NCBI GenBank assembly: GCA_018697195.1
Contig: CM031858.1
Coordinates: 132,605,891-132,669,890, forward strand
DNA from: Certhia americana
Lineage: Eukaryota > Chordata > Aves > Passeriformes > Certhiidae
DNA length: 64,000 nucleotides
Reading direction: 5' to 3'
Shown: in pieces, positions 25,951 to 38,312 of the stretch
How positions within the stretch are numbered: the first letter of the stretch is position 1
Layout: each line of letters begins with the position of its first letter
Notes under the pieces: model-generated
What the model was told of the DNA's origin: nothing
The model's input: the letters and a program-made list of their open reading frames with translations, nothing else
Databases searched by the model: none
Translations under genes and position numbers: made by a program

Positions 25951-26089
25951 CTCCTATAAGACAAATGTTTTAAACTTCCTAATTTTGTAAGAGCCAGATA
26001 GGTCGTGCTTTGGATTCAGGAAATAGTGCTTATAGTTCAGAGTAAGAAACTTAATTTTTAAACTTTTTTAACAGGTTATGATGAGATGG

Positions 26090-26620
26090 GTCTTTTGGAT
26101 GATTCTCAGATATTGATGCCTTCTGGAGACTCACTTGGAACAGAGATTAGACAGGACAAGGGATAAAGTAGGGATTTATTTAAAGGCCTCAGTGGGTACT
26201 CTTGGGTCACACAAGAGTCCAGCCAGACCACACTCAAGATGTACCCCAAAGTGGTCACAAAAGAATGGCCCCCTGGGTCACAAGGTCTCACATTTTTATA
26301 AATTCTGGTTCATTAGAATATTAGAATCAATTGTCCAACCATAGTTTCAGGTTATGAAGCTCCATCCTCTTTGTTTCTTCTCACTTCACCGTTGTTTTTG
26401 TTCTGGGGCCTGAAAGTTGTCCTTGGTACCAAACCAGAAAGACAAATTGTTTTGTCTCTCTACTGTGAAGGGAGCTTAATAGCACTTAATATGAAACCTA
26501 AAACTACCCACCAAAGCAGCACAGAGTCTAAAGAATATAATAGCTAAAACCTAAGGAATCAATATGATAATAGTAAGAGATAATACTAACAAGTAAGAAA
26601 TACTGTGAACAGACCCAGCA
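26090..26620 (-). mobile_element. Probable solo LTR of an avian endogenous retrovirus
   Basis: Minus-strand order is TTTATAAAAATG (TATA-like, near 26300), then AATAAA near 26174 about 120 bases downstream, as in retroviral LTRs. The plus strand has the look of LTRs common in birds (TCACATTTTTATAAATTCTGG, CCAGCCAGACCACACTCAAG). No gag, pol or env sequence is attached. Ends are uncertain. It sits in a SNX31 intron, same orientation as the gene. Confidence 0.6.
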
Positions 26621-26959
26621 GCCTGAATTTTCATCTGGTTGCCTAAATTGAATGACAAACTTTTGCATCTGAGATTTTCAGAGAAGAAGAGTATTCAATC
26701 AAATACTTCTTGGCGGCCCTTGAGATCCAGCTCATTCTGTTGGGATTTTTTAAAAATATTAACAGAGATAGGAATCTCCTTTTCTATTTGGTAGTTAAGT
26801 ATCTGACCAGGAGATGGGACACCTGGGTCTCTAGTTCAAATGACTCCACAAAACCATGCTCTGGTTTTGAAGACCTAGTATCATTTCTTAAAAAAAACCC
26901 ACTTCTTTGATCTGTTTTGATTGGTTTATTAAATACCGTTTTACCTTTTCTTTGTTTAC

Positions 26960-27036
26960 ATATTTTGTAGAAATTGAAGTTCCTGCATCTGCTTCTCTGT
27001 TGGTTTAACCCAATTCCCCTTAACTTCCTGGACTGC
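26960..27036 (-). pseudogene. SNX31: SNX31 FERM F2 exon remnant, open
   Basis: 77 bases: AVQEVKGNWVKPTEKQMQEL, matching mammalian AIQDIEKGWAKPTQAQRQKL. Acceptor TTCTTTTAAG, donor AAT AT|GTAAAC. No lesion. Confidence 0.8.
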
Positions 27037-27601
27037 CTTAAAAGAATTTTTTAAACTAGCAGAAAAAGTCAGCAAAAACGTATTTCCTTTCACATAAACA
27101 TTCAAAAACACATAGAAAGCTTGTGGTTTATTTTGGTTTTTAAACAAAACTTTTGATTTGAGGACAAGTTCACTCTACGCTATTCTTTCCTCATGAATTA
27201 ATAGTTTCCAAAGCTGTGTGTAGGTGTACAGCACAACAAACCTACAGTTCACCTATATGCTCTCATATGATGGCAGAGTGCCTACATATCAGAAACATTA
27301 GGATATGTTAATCACCTTGAAAATACAGAGGATGGACACCTATATGTGTTTTTTTTGTGTAATATTTTTCCCATGCATAAGCCATAGGCTAGTTAGAATC
27401 TCTAATACAAGGGTTTGAAGGAGAAAAAACCCCAAAACATCAACATGCCCCCTATCAACAACAGCTATATCCAGCACTTAGAAGAGTGGCACCAAACAAT
27501 GCCAACAAGAGCCATTTATAAATATGTCAAGAATTTGTATGAAAGATTAAATTAATGTGGGAAAGGTTATCTTTAAGATTACAAAGTCCTTTCAGTTTTA
27601 C

Positions 27602-27671
27602 CTGTGTATGTAGCAAGTTCAGTGAAATTCTACAATCCATCATCATTGTATTCAGAGAAGGATCCATACAA
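27602..27671 (-). pseudogene. SNX31: SNX31 FERM F2 exon remnant, open
   Basis: 70 bases: CMDPSLNTMMMDCRISLNLL then HTQ, matching mammalian YMAPSLDSVLMDCRVAVDLL then YMQ. Starts with the last base of a split codon; donor CAG|GTAAAA. Joins in phase to 26960-27036. Confidence 0.85.
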
Positions 27672-27840
27672 CTTTCCCAAGCCAAGCAGAAAAAAGTAAA
27701 AAAACATGAAGAAATTCTTCTGTTAAATGGTTGTTTTTCAGCTAAATAAATGAATTATTTTTTCAGCTAAATAAAATGGAAGTGCAATCCAGAAAGATTT
27801 CCTTACCAGATTAAAAAGCACCAAACCAAACAATAGATGT

Positions 27841-28261
27841 TGTTGCGACTGGGATAGCTGTTAATATGTCGCTGGTAAAGAGAAGCAGGAAGGGCCTATG
27901 CATGGGCTCCCCAGAGATGTTTATTCCAGCCACGTGTGGAGACTGTCCAGGGTCAAAAGCAGGACTCATGGGAAGGGCCCAGGTTCAAGTATAAGGGTGC
28001 TGTGGGCTGGGAGAGCATCAGGGACCAATGGTCAGGGGGCACAGGGCAGTACAAATGTGGGGTTGGGGTATGGGATCCAATGGGTAAAAATTGGGAGGGA
28101 ATGACTGAGGGACACAGGGACAGAGAGGGGATTAAGAGGGCTGACTGAGGGAGCAGAACAGGGGTACATTGGCATAACAGAACAGGAGATCCTGTGAGAG
28201 AAGCCTCTTATGTCTCTTTAACATAGGGAAAGCCTCTCAGGGTCCACTGACCTCCACAACA
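27841..28261 (-). mobile_element. Solo LTR, 421 bp, with TGTTG...CAACA ends
   Basis: Ends are perfect short inverted repeats (TGTTG at 27841, CAACA ending at 28261). On the minus strand it begins TGTTGTGGAGGTCAGTGGAC and carries AATAAA near 27916-27921. ATGT occurs just outside on the left (27837-27840) and overlapping the right edge (28261-28264), so a 4-5 bp target duplication is possible but its exact frame is ambiguous. No internal viral genes. Located in a SNX31 intron. Confidence 0.75.
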
Positions 28262-31200
28262 TGTGATCTTGAAGTGTGTCCTGTACTCATTTTTTTACAC
28301 GTTGTAACAGAATGGAAATAAACTGGGGTCTGGTTATCCAGTCTCTCCACTGATTCTGGTGGTACCAAACATGTAAGTTACAATATAGAAGGAACACTTT
28401 TTCCTCCTTTTTTCAAACAACTCTGGGTTTCTCTACACAGTGGTTGGTAAGGCAGTGCTGCAGTGCTGGCATACCAGACCTAGCCTGAAGCCAGCGAGCT
28501 GCGGCACCAGCCACTGTGGAGCTGCGGCAGGCTGAGCTCTGTTCGGCAGCAAAGCAAATTGAACACTCAGTTATCCATGTGCCAGGGGCACAGCTGGCCT
28601 GAGCCCTCAGATTTAAAGCAACCTGGGCAAATCTCCACAGCCATACAATTGGAGCAGTGCAGGCTCCATGGCCAGTGCAGACGTATCGTTCACACTACAC
28701 TGGGCCTTGCAGCCCAGACAGCCCCATTTTGTATCCTGGGCTTGGAGCAGTGCTGGAGGGAGAAGTATCTACTCAGACAGTTTGCTATAGATGAGAACCG
28801 TGCAGTTTTTCACTGCACTGCTAATTCTGCAGTTCATAAAGGCACATATAGGGAAACAGAGAAAGATTTGTAGAGTCTGAGTTCTAATGTAGTACATTTA
28901 ATCCAGACAAGTTACCAGCATCAAACAACAGGTTTCTGTTTACCTTTCCTTGCTGCCACCAGGACATGCTCTTCTGCTCCGTTCATCCATCTGCTGCAAT
29001 CAATACAACTCACTAGGCAAACAAAAATATTTATTTTCTTTTCATTGTAGGGAGTAGACCTGGGCACAACTGTAGCAGGGAGCCATTAGACTCTATGGCC
29101 CTGCTACACTGCTTAACTACCCCCTCGGGGCACTCTGACAAATGGGACCTTGGCATCAGGCTCCCCATCTCCAGGGTTTGTCCTCACCCACAAGTCAGCA
29201 TTACTATTTGCTGCACAGCAAACAGAACCAGGGACTGACTCAGGCCAAAAACAGGCCATCAAAACCAAATTAAAAATTAAGAGCCTGTATTTTTAGACCA
29301 GGTTAGCTCGCCAGCCCAGTTCACCACTGTTTGCCCACACAATTCCACCAGCATAGTGGATGAGTAGCCCAAGGAACAAGCAAATGGAAGGGGAAGAGTG
29401 CTCTGCTGTTTAAGTCAGGCCGCTTACTAACAGTAATGTTAACAAGCCATGCCTCAGGTATTATGTATATTACATAATTATAATTTCAGTAATACACTAT
29501 TAGTGTATAGAAATGAGCACTTCAGATAAAAAGTAATCCACCTCTGCCCAGAGGGACAGCTTGCAATTCAGAACTCAAAGTCCTCTTCTATATTGTTTAT
29601 GGTTATATTTTTATTTGTGGTCACTGCATTGTGCAAGTATAAATATTAGGAGGCAAGGAACCACAAAACACCTCTTTATAGATTCTGAAAGAGAAAGGGA
29701 ATAAATAGCTAGCTACAATAAAGGACCCTTCAGGGATACTATAGTGCTGCTGAAGCTTGAAGGCTTCATAACTTAAGTTATTCAAGGGATTTCTTTCTCT
29801 GCTTATAGTTGTTGTCGTGCATCTTAGTAGTTTCATTTAAGCTTCTTGCTCACCACTTTCTGATCCCAAGCTTACAGTGCAACTCCTTCATGCTCTGGAG
29901 TCTCACATAAGAAAGTTCAAGTTCAGCCACTTTTTTTACCACTGGGAAAAGAAAAAAAGCCACAGAGACATTTGGTGAAATCTAGTGAAACAGCTCAACT
30001 ACTTTCATGCATCAGCTGGCTAGCAATGTACTTTTAGAGAAGAAAAACAATACAGATCCTGGGGAAAAGTAGGTGACAAGCTAGTTATCTTCCTCACTTC
30101 TCTGAATCTATGCTTACAGAACAGTCTAAGCTCTACCACTTACAGAACATCTCTACTCCCTGAGACTATGGTCGATAGGATAGCCTTCAATCAAAACACA
30201 GCTAAGCATGATAGATGTTACAGGACACATGGATGGAAACTTCCAGTTTCTATGGTGCTTTTCTGGAACAGATCACCAGATAAAGTGTTTAAAATGTCAA
30301 TGTACAGCAAGAAAAACGTGTCACTCTTCAGAGATCACTAGTTTTCTGTTTACATTTTAAAAAAATATAAGTCTAAAGGCCCAAATTTGTAAACATTTAA
30401 TTCTAATCCGATAGCATGATCCAGTTAAACATACCTTTTTAAAGTATGTTTAAGATCCACTTAAACATACCTTTTTAAGCCTGTGAGCATGTTAACATTT
30501 TTTGGCACTGGAATGTGGGTTACATTTGGACTTGTTGTATTTGTGAGGATTACCAAAGATACATAGAAATGTAATAAACTGAAAAACTTTTCTATTCTCC
30601 TGTGTATCTGATCATATCACAATAAAAGGCAAAAATAATTCCATCTGGAACTGCACTGAAAGATATGTTTGAGACATAGTAACTGCCATCTGTGTACTCA
30701 GAGATATCTTTCACAGCAGAATGAAGAGGGCAAGGGAATAATAAATAAAATAGACACACACTGTTCCTACCTTACTGAGTAAGCCTGAGTTCCTTAGTAA
30801 GTCCAGTAGTAACTGGTCCTTCATTTTAAAACATTCAGAAGACTACTAACATCTCTATGCCAATGAAAAGACTGAAAAAAGCTAAATAACTGCAATGCCT
30901 ACCTTAGCTCTAGTTAACAGCAAAGACTGTTCACTGTCCTGATGTGGCCTGATCCCAGTCACAGGCCTGGATCCTCCCTCATCCACTTACCCACCCACGT
31001 ATGACATCAGCAGACCAATGAGGATGCAAAAGCCTCTTCACATTTTATGATCGTAAAGACACTCACAACCCTGATTTACAGCTTGCCTAATAACACTGTA
31101 GTCAAACTTCTGTTACTGACAGTCAAGAAAAGGAACAGTAATGATATAAAGGAAAGTAAACTAGAGACATTGTTTATAAGTACAACAAGAGAGCTTCCTG

Positions 31201-31279
31201 TCCTATTGTTAAACTCAGCATGTGATGTGTAAATTAAGAAGTGTGTCATGTAGGTATGGCCATCCAATTAATTGCCTAC
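28262..31279 (-). other. SNX31 intron remnant
   Basis: About 3 kb of intron DNA, GC-richer at 28440-28760 and 29050-29250. It includes the repeat cluster at 30425-30477. No exon of SNX31 was found here. Confidence 0.5.
30425..30477. repeat. TTAAACATAC hairpin plus direct copy
   Basis: TTAAACATAC (30425-30434) pairs perfectly with GTATGTTTAA (30444-30453) across a nine-base spacer. The block TTAAACATACCTTTTTAA is then repeated directly at 30461-30477. Confidence 0.85.
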
Positions 31280-31364
31280 CTAGAATACACACCCAATAGT
31301 TCTCATGTGGCAAAGTTGCTACATGACTTGCAAACTCAAAGGGATGATATTCATAGGTGAAAAT
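31280..31364 (-). pseudogene. SNX31: Doubtful degenerate SNX31 exon (F1/F2 region)
   Basis: It lies between two certain SNX31 exons, exactly where the FELPYVS...ENCKVGLRK exon is expected. It reads FTYEYHPFEFASHVATL then HENYWVCIL, with FE, V and EN..V..L at the expected spacing, and a donor CTAG|GTAGGC. The acceptor lacks a pyrimidine tract and the length is one base off phase with both neighbours. Could be a decayed exon or chance. Confidence 0.35.
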
Positions 31365-31581
31365 CTTACTCCTACACCACCCTCCCTCTTGCCATACTTT
31401 GTTCCCCACTACTAGACTTTCCAAGACATAGGAGGAGAGAGCTTGAGGGAATTTATCAGACCAGATGGGTCTTTTAACCTTAGCAGGATCATGCAAGCCC
31501 CGTTCAGATTTCAGATTTAGTCACTGCAACCAACAACAAAAATCCAAGGGAGGGCTAAGTCAAGAACCATGTAAAACTTAC

Positions 31582-31670
31582 CAGAGAGTTTCATCATCAC
31601 AATCTTGAAAGAAAAATAGGCTAAAATATTTGATAAATTCTCTCAACAGACCCACCTCACAAAATGCAAC
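31582..31670 (-). pseudogene. SNX31: SNX31 FERM F1 exon remnant, open
   Basis: 89 bases: VAFCEVGLLREFIKYFSLFF then FQDCDDETL, matching mammalian VVSHKIGLCRELLGYFGLFL. Acceptor TTTTTGAAG, donor CTG|GTAAGT. Frame open; ends two bases into a codon. Confidence 0.85.
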
Positions 31671-34600
31671 CTTCAAAAACAAAGAAGCTCAGAAGCTTCA
31701 CTACGCATTATCATGAATAAGGAAAAAGTGTTCAATACCTATTAATGGAACTTCACCGTTTTTAAAATTTTCCTTTATGTCCCATTTAACTACTCACTTA
31801 AAAGTAAATATAACCACTCCCATATTCCAGCAAGTGAATTTGTGTTGACTTTTGTAAGTTTCAAAGCAATGTAAAAATGTAATAAAACAGACTTTTTACT
31901 GCTATCATGCACTTATTCTCTAATGCAAGGCATCTACCATGTTATTCCAGATCTTTACTACTAGATCTCAAATCCTGTTGTACAGTGAGCAATGTGTGCT
32001 CTAAGTTAACATTACTCATAAGCATCACAAATACGTATTTTTACAGGATTTATGCATTTTCCAGGCTGATAGAGTTCTCTTGATTTTCTAGGAAATACCT
32101 ACATATCCTGCCCCTTTAGTGAAAACACCAGACTTGTAGGGTTCTTTGTGAAGGCTTCTGGCAAGAGCAGACTCAAGCTCTGTTGAACTTTCATTATCAA
32201 TAGTGCATAAGGAGGAAAAGCCCTATCTGGTTTGACATTTGGGTTGCTTTTAGTTTGCTGTGACCTCTATCTTCTTTGAAAGAGGACAGAATATTTGCAG
32301 GACCAGCTGCACAATGGGATAGTGGGGACAGAAAAATCAGGAAGAGGTGAGCCCACTAACCACTGAATCTGATTGGCATAGTTGTCTTATTTTGGTTTAG
32401 GTTCTGAAAAAACGAAAGAGTAAATTTGAACAGCCATAACCTAAAAACTGCAGTACTATTGAAGCATTCCTAAATTCCACTGTGACCATAATCTCCTAAG
32501 TTTGCTCAGGAAAGTGGTGTGGCAGTTATAAGAAATGTCTTCAGTCCTGAGAATACTACTGTCATAGCTCCTCTGGCAGATGGTGCAACCTCATGCTTTG
32601 GTCAGAGAGGATGGACTTTCTTTGTCTGAGCATAAGGTGGAAATGTCAGGTTTCTCTTCTTCCAAAGCATGCCAATCCCTGAACACTTCAAACTCTTTGT
32701 TACAGTGACAGCATTGTAAATTCATCTTCACAGTTGAGAAGGGTTTTCTCCAACAGTATCAGTGGGTTCAAAAAGCAGACATGTTTTTGTGCATGGAAAA
32801 AAGTAGACATCAAGCTAAATATAGGTTGGAAAAAAGTGTTTCCAGTTAAAATTAAAAAACACACTACCAAGGTTTGCCTTATCCCTGTTAATATTAGGAC
32901 TGTAACCAGAGAGGGCAGCAAACCATTAAGATCACTTGTCTCACAGTCACCAGATATGATGGGAAGAAAGTTTCATAAGTCCAAACACAAAAGACAAAAA
33001 AGTGACTATCACCTTTTATTCTGTCTGCCACTGTGCTGTCCTCAACTAAGCATACCAGGTGGCATTTCCAAGGAATGGCAAACACAGATCTCAGATTTAG
33101 TAGGATTTTTACTGGTTTTATTTCTTGTATCAAAGCACAAACTGGTATATGCTGCCTGAGCACCAGAATACTAGGGACTGAGGGCTATAAGATCTACCTC
33201 CATCACAAAATAACAGTGAATGTAGAAGTGATTTACAGTGCCAAAAGCTAAATAATTTCCTAAAGTCCTATTTCATCTTTAGGACCACAAGAGAAGAAAT
33301 GGTGTCTGCAGTATTTTAAGTGTCGTTGCTTCTTTACAGTGTCACATAAACCTTAAACATGTATAAAAGTAACTTACAAAGCAATATATAACACTATTAT
33401 CTGGCTTGGAAATTACCTTAGCCCACTGCAAACTGACAAGTTTACCAAGCACAGATTATTAATTTTTTCAAAGTATATTTGAAAATCCTTTCCTTACTCA
33501 AGGCCCCTATACAAGTTTCTTATCCAAAAATGTCTCCTTACTTCTTCCACCCTATTAGCACCTACTTCTCTCTCCCCAAATCAGAATTCCTATCTCCCTG
33601 CCCCCCCCAACACTTTTTGCCTTTGGCATCTCCCACCTCACAAGTCTCCTGTTGCAGGGTCTAAGGCTGACTCAGACACTAAAGTTCCTCTGGAAGAAAC
33701 CAGTCCCAGCATTGCCTCAGATGGTGCAAATCCCATGATGACAGAACAAAGCCAGCAAGGGGTCACCTTGTATTATCCAGTTTATGGTTCCTATGCACAG
33801 ATAGTATAAGTCCTGAGGCTGGACTAACACACATCAGCTCAACAGAGTTCTGCAAACAGGTGTTCAGCTCCCCTATACCTATGGCCAGTTGAGAACCATC
33901 TTCACAAACTCAGATTGCAAAGGCACAGCAGAAACATGGTGCACACTTTTCTGTAAAGGGAGAGGAAATTTCAGAATCCCATGACAAAGAGCAGCACCCA
34001 TCAGAGAGATGTATGCTTTGTTATTGCAGATATTATTAGGAAGTGAGGGCAACTAAGGAAGCCTTGCTTGTGCACTCGTAAATGTGCAAATACACAAAAT
34101 AGGCAGAGCCATTGCTGCTCCTCCTCTTCTGGCATAAGAAGGGAACTCCAGCTGAAAGTTTCAAACACAAACCATCCAGTTGTATAAACAATATTTGGTT
34201 GCTACTGGTTTCAAATTGTAACTAGCAATTGTTTACTCTGAGTATTGCAACAGCTGTTACAGACATCTCAGAGCCAGCACTAGAACTACACCAACACTGC
34301 AAACACACAGTTCCACAGACAGCATCAGGGGACACAAAACAAGAGAAGAGAAGCATGCAGCAAAAAAAAAAGATGCATCGGTTGTGCACTCAGTTTTAAC
34401 AACAGCTGCCAGCCAAGACTTAAGTGAAGACTAGATCATTTCTGACTTCAGTGTTCAAGAACTTTCACCCACACTATGCCAAAACAAAGGCAGCTTAATC
34501 ATGAATATGTCTCTATGTATTTTCTGATTCTATCATGTGTGAAGGAAACCTGAACTTGACAGCTAAATGCCATAGAAGCAGAAGTCATGTAACATTAAGA

Positions 34601-34809
34601 AGCTAATTGTGGACAATTCTAAGGACCCAAAATCTCATCTGCAAAACCAGCAATGTCCCCAAGCCCTCTGGTACAATAAACTCCTTGAAGCCCACAGAAA
34701 ATACTCTTGTATGTCCTCATATAGAGAGGTTTATCATTTCCTAATTGAATTATATTAATCTTTATCCACTTCTGAAAAATGGAAACTTTCAATTCTAGAA
34801 AGCCATTAC
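31671..34809 (-). other. SNX31 intron remnant
   Basis: 3.1 kb of AT-rich DNA with no repeat or exon I can name. A 141-codon plus-strand open frame at 32734-33159 has no recognisable features. Confidence 0.5.
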
Positions 34810-34920
34810 CTGTAATATCCTTTCTGCAATGTCTGATGTCTGGATATAAAGTATAATATTGCTGCCATCAGCAAGGCAAACATTCAAAAAGGCTCTCTGG
34901 GTTTGGATCTTAAACGTATC
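34810..34920 (-). pseudogene. SNX31: SNX31 FERM F1 exon remnant, open
   Basis: 111 bases, 37 codons, phase 0-0: DTFKIQTQRAFLNVCLADGS then NIILYIQTSDIAERILQ, matching mammalian NTFDIATKKAYLDIFLPNEQ and ITSDTAERVLE. Acceptor TTCTACCTGACAG, donor ACAG|GTAATG. No lesion. This is the clearest match in the gene. Confidence 0.92.
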
Positions 34921-35863
34921 CTGTCAGGTAGAAATGCAACACTTTTACTGCTTTCCATATTGCTGAAATCCTTCTGAAGATGCTGATGCTCCATTCCCCA
35001 TTTATTCAGGTAAAATAAACAATTGAGATTACCATTTAGGACACATAAAGTTACTAAAACTACTATTAAATCTTGTAGATGACAAAAACAAATATACAGA
35101 ACAGCAAATGGGAAGATACAGAAGAATTAGAGGACATTCTTTTTGGTGTTAAGTGCCACAGGCTACCTGGTATCTCAGTGTTTGTAGGCATGATGTAGTC
35201 GCTTCTTAGGAAGTAGAGACTCCAAAAAGAGAAGGTGGATACACAACTGCAGGTGAATATTCAAAGCCACAATCTTGCCAAAAGGAAAAAGTGCATCCCT
35301 GCACCTACACCTGGGAAAATGTCTGGTGAGTATAATAAGGCTACAGTATCTGGACAGACCAGGGCCACTGCTACAGGAGTACTGTGCAGGTGCCAGTGCC
35401 CAAGGTCCAAACCACTGCACAGTGAGCGGGGGTGTAAAAAAGAAACCTGAAAGCATTTAGGTCATGAGAAAACAGGTCTCAAATAAGTGACCACAGAGAA
35501 CTGTCCTATCTGTAGATATCAGAGGGGTGTTTTGCAATCTGAAAAACTAAAGCACAGGAGCCACATCCATTGGCTGTCAGCTGATGATAGGGAGAGTCAG
35601 ACTAGAGGCAAAGCTCACATTTCTAGCAGTGAGGTAGTGCACAGGAATGGGGTATTCTCCACTGGTTTTATATTAAGACTTTATATGTCTCTAAAAGACT
35701 TTCCTGAAATCATGTTTAGAAAGTGCCATGCCTCGCTCTGCATGAGAAGTGAGTTAGTCATTTCAGGAAGATGGGGACTAGTTTGACAACACCCTTGGGA
35801 TTCCCTCTGCATCAGGTGGCAGAAACTTGTGGGAAATAGAAAAGCCATAACCGCTTAGAAAGC

Positions 35864-36299
35864 TGTTGGAAAGCACATCTCAGAAATGTAAGAAAGTTAA
35901 AGTAAGCAAGGTCAGGAAATAATAGAGCTATGTGCAATATCAAGTAAGGCTTAGAAAATTTGTTAACTAAGATAGTAGAAACATGTACGCTTATTAATGA
36001 ACTATTATCCTTTGTTCTAGACCATTACAAGAAAGGATTGTTAGCAGAAAGTGTACATGAGCTTTTAGTAATTGGCTAAAGCAACTGCTTGTAAAGCTTT
36101 GGCAATCTGCAATTGGCTAAGAAGTTTTTAAAATGCACTGTAACAAAGAAATCTTCGGCTGCTGTAGCAGTGGCTGAACCTGTTTCCATTTCTCTTGCCT
36201 AACCTTGTTAAATGAGACTGATAACTATAATGGAATAAAAGCTTCAAGGCAGCCACACCAGCTGTCCCCATCTCCTTTGTGAACATTATAATACCAACA
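35864..36299 (+). mobile_element. Probable solo LTR, 436 bp, TGTTGG...CCAACA
   Basis: Ends are a 6-bp inverted repeat (TGTTGG / CCAACA) with the TG...CA rule satisfied. A plus-strand AATAAA lies at 36234-36239, about 60 bases before the 3' end, as in LTR R-U5 regions. No clear target duplication is visible, and no internal viral genes flank it. Old solo LTR is the best reading. Confidence 0.55.
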
Positions 36300-38027
36300 C
36301 AAACTCCTCACTGCAGCTCTTCCTCCTGTTGACTGCCCTGTGTCAGAAGACAGTAGTGGTCCTTCTGGCATTGGTGTTGATTGAGAAGAGGTACTTCCCT
36401 CGACAATCATAGCAGAGGAAAATGCTGGAATTGTACATAACTGCATGCAACATTAAATTTTTGTTTCTGGTATCCACCTTTGCTAGCCTGGTCGAAAACA
36501 CGGCAGGGTTCCTGGGTACCCTTAGGTCTCAAGAACTCTTGGCATCTTTCTGCAGAGTCTTCATGGTGTCTGTATATAGGACCATCTCCCAGCTCCTGAA
36601 AGATCAGCAAGAGCAGGGTAGCAGAGCTGATATCTATGCTATGTGCTCTATTACCCCCCTTTGGGTACCCTGGAGAACATCCTAGGATGCATGACTCCAA
36701 GTAACTGACTCAGTTCAGTTTGGTAACTTATTTTTTTCAGTCAGAAAGATTATACAAATACAAAAACAAGTGTTGGTTTGGGTTTTTTCCCCAACAAGAA
36801 CTGAAAATTAAGAACCTGTTATAAAAATTTGTAGAATGGTATGTGGCGAAAAAGTTGAAGAAATCCAAACTAAAACAATCTTTCTTATTTAAACAGACTT
36901 CTCACAGATTTTCCTCACACCCAGTATTTCACCTATCTGCATACACAGACACTTGTTTGCATGTATTAAAGAAAAAAAGAACCCCTTCTCAAGGCATTGT
37001 GTCCTTCTGGGATCTTTATTCCCAAATCTATTTCTTTTTTATCCAGGAGACAGGTCCAGTTGTTCCTTTTAATTAAAATAAGCACTACTTTGCTTCTCTG
37101 AAGATACAAAAGCCCCTCTGTTTCTTACACAGAGGATCATCTGCTGTGCTTTCTTGACTACTCCACAATTTTCCTCACATGGGAAGGAGAAGACGCTTCC
37201 TCACAGATACCTGTGGTGCACATCTTTTGTTATGAAACATATCACAGTGATAAAAATGTATGTGAAGTGTGGAACAAACATGGGATCTCACCATAATGAG
37301 AAAAAGACCCACCCCTCATTCTGACACTCAGTGAAGAGTAAGCAGGTCACTACGGAGCCAGTTTACTTCCTGGGGCTCAGCAATGCTGGGGGGTTAAAAG
37401 GCTCAAGTACGAGAGTAAGTGCTTCTGGGTGTGTGCTGTTCACAATGAAACCTCCACAGGGAAAGTACATGGAGGACTTCATACACCTACTTTTCCCAGT
37501 TCCTCACTGCTACCCTGCAGCTTTTACAACCTGGATACAGAGCACCTCATCCACTGTGGCAGGCCAGGGCTGGGAGCACAGATGTTACCCTTCTCCAAGG
37601 GAGTCCCATCTGGCAGCACATTACCCTCCTTGCCACTTCTCTATTCAGCAATCATAAGCAGACAAAAGACAAGCATGATTCAAGGTTTCAAGCTACTTCC
37701 AAGCAGTTTGAGTTCTCCAAGAACAGTGTGAAACATATCAGTAGGCAGATTAATTTGAAGATCTTCCAGAAAGGATGTTAGAGGAAATAAAATCTCAGCT
37801 CCATCTAGAATTGTCACATTAAGTATGACTGTTTAATACTTAAACCAATGGTTTCTGCAGCTGTCTTTTTCTAATGGCATTATTTTATCTTATATGATTC
37901 TACTGAACTACAAGCACAGCTTCACATCAGGGTACTGGGGACAAATTCATTACTTACCTCTAACTTTTGATTACTGTTATTTTTAAAAGAGCAAGTAGCA
38001 ATAGAACAAGGGAGAATGGATTTAACT

Positions 38028-38262
38028 GAGGGTGGGTTTAGATGAAATATTAGGCTGAAAATCTTTACTGTGAGGGTGTTGAGACACTGGTTGACCAGAG
38101 AAGTTGTGGATGACCCATTCCTGGAAGTTTTTAAGAACAGGGTGGGCAGGGCTCTCAGCAATCTGGTCTAACAGAAGGTGTCCCCACTTATGGCAGGGGC
38201 ATTGGAACTAGATGATCTTTAAGGTCCCTTCCAACCCAAACCATTCTATAATTCTGTGATTC
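38028..38262 (+). mobile_element. CR1 LINE 3' fragment
   Basis: Contains the CR1 string ATGAAATATTAGGCTGAAAA, ACTGTGAGGGTGTTGAGACA, AGAGAAGTTGTGGATG, GGCATTGGAACTAGATGATC and CCTTCCAACCCAAACCATTC, ending TATAATTCTGTGATTC. About 235 bp, strongly 5' truncated. Confidence 0.93.
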
Positions 38263-38312
38263 CTTTAGTAAGGTTATGGCACAGCAAACCAAAAATAAGA
38301 ATGTAAACTGTT
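38263..38312 (+). repeat. 50-bp direct repeat, copy A
   Basis: CTTTAGTAAGGTTATGGCAC.. continues into AATAAGAATGTAAACTGTT. Nearly identical to 41773-41823, 3.5 kb away. It begins at the first base after the CR1 tail. Confidence 0.9.

Noticed and set aside
25631..25973. Poly-Pro/Phe and poly-Gly/Lys open frames
   Set aside because: Pure consequence of the purine tract. Only the last part on the minus strand (25631-25762) is meaningful, as a SNX31 exon remnant.
28934..29002. Exon-like segment on the minus strand between TTGATTGCAG and AAAG|GTAAAC
   Set aside because: Splice signals look fair, but no frame resembles SNX31 or any other family I know.
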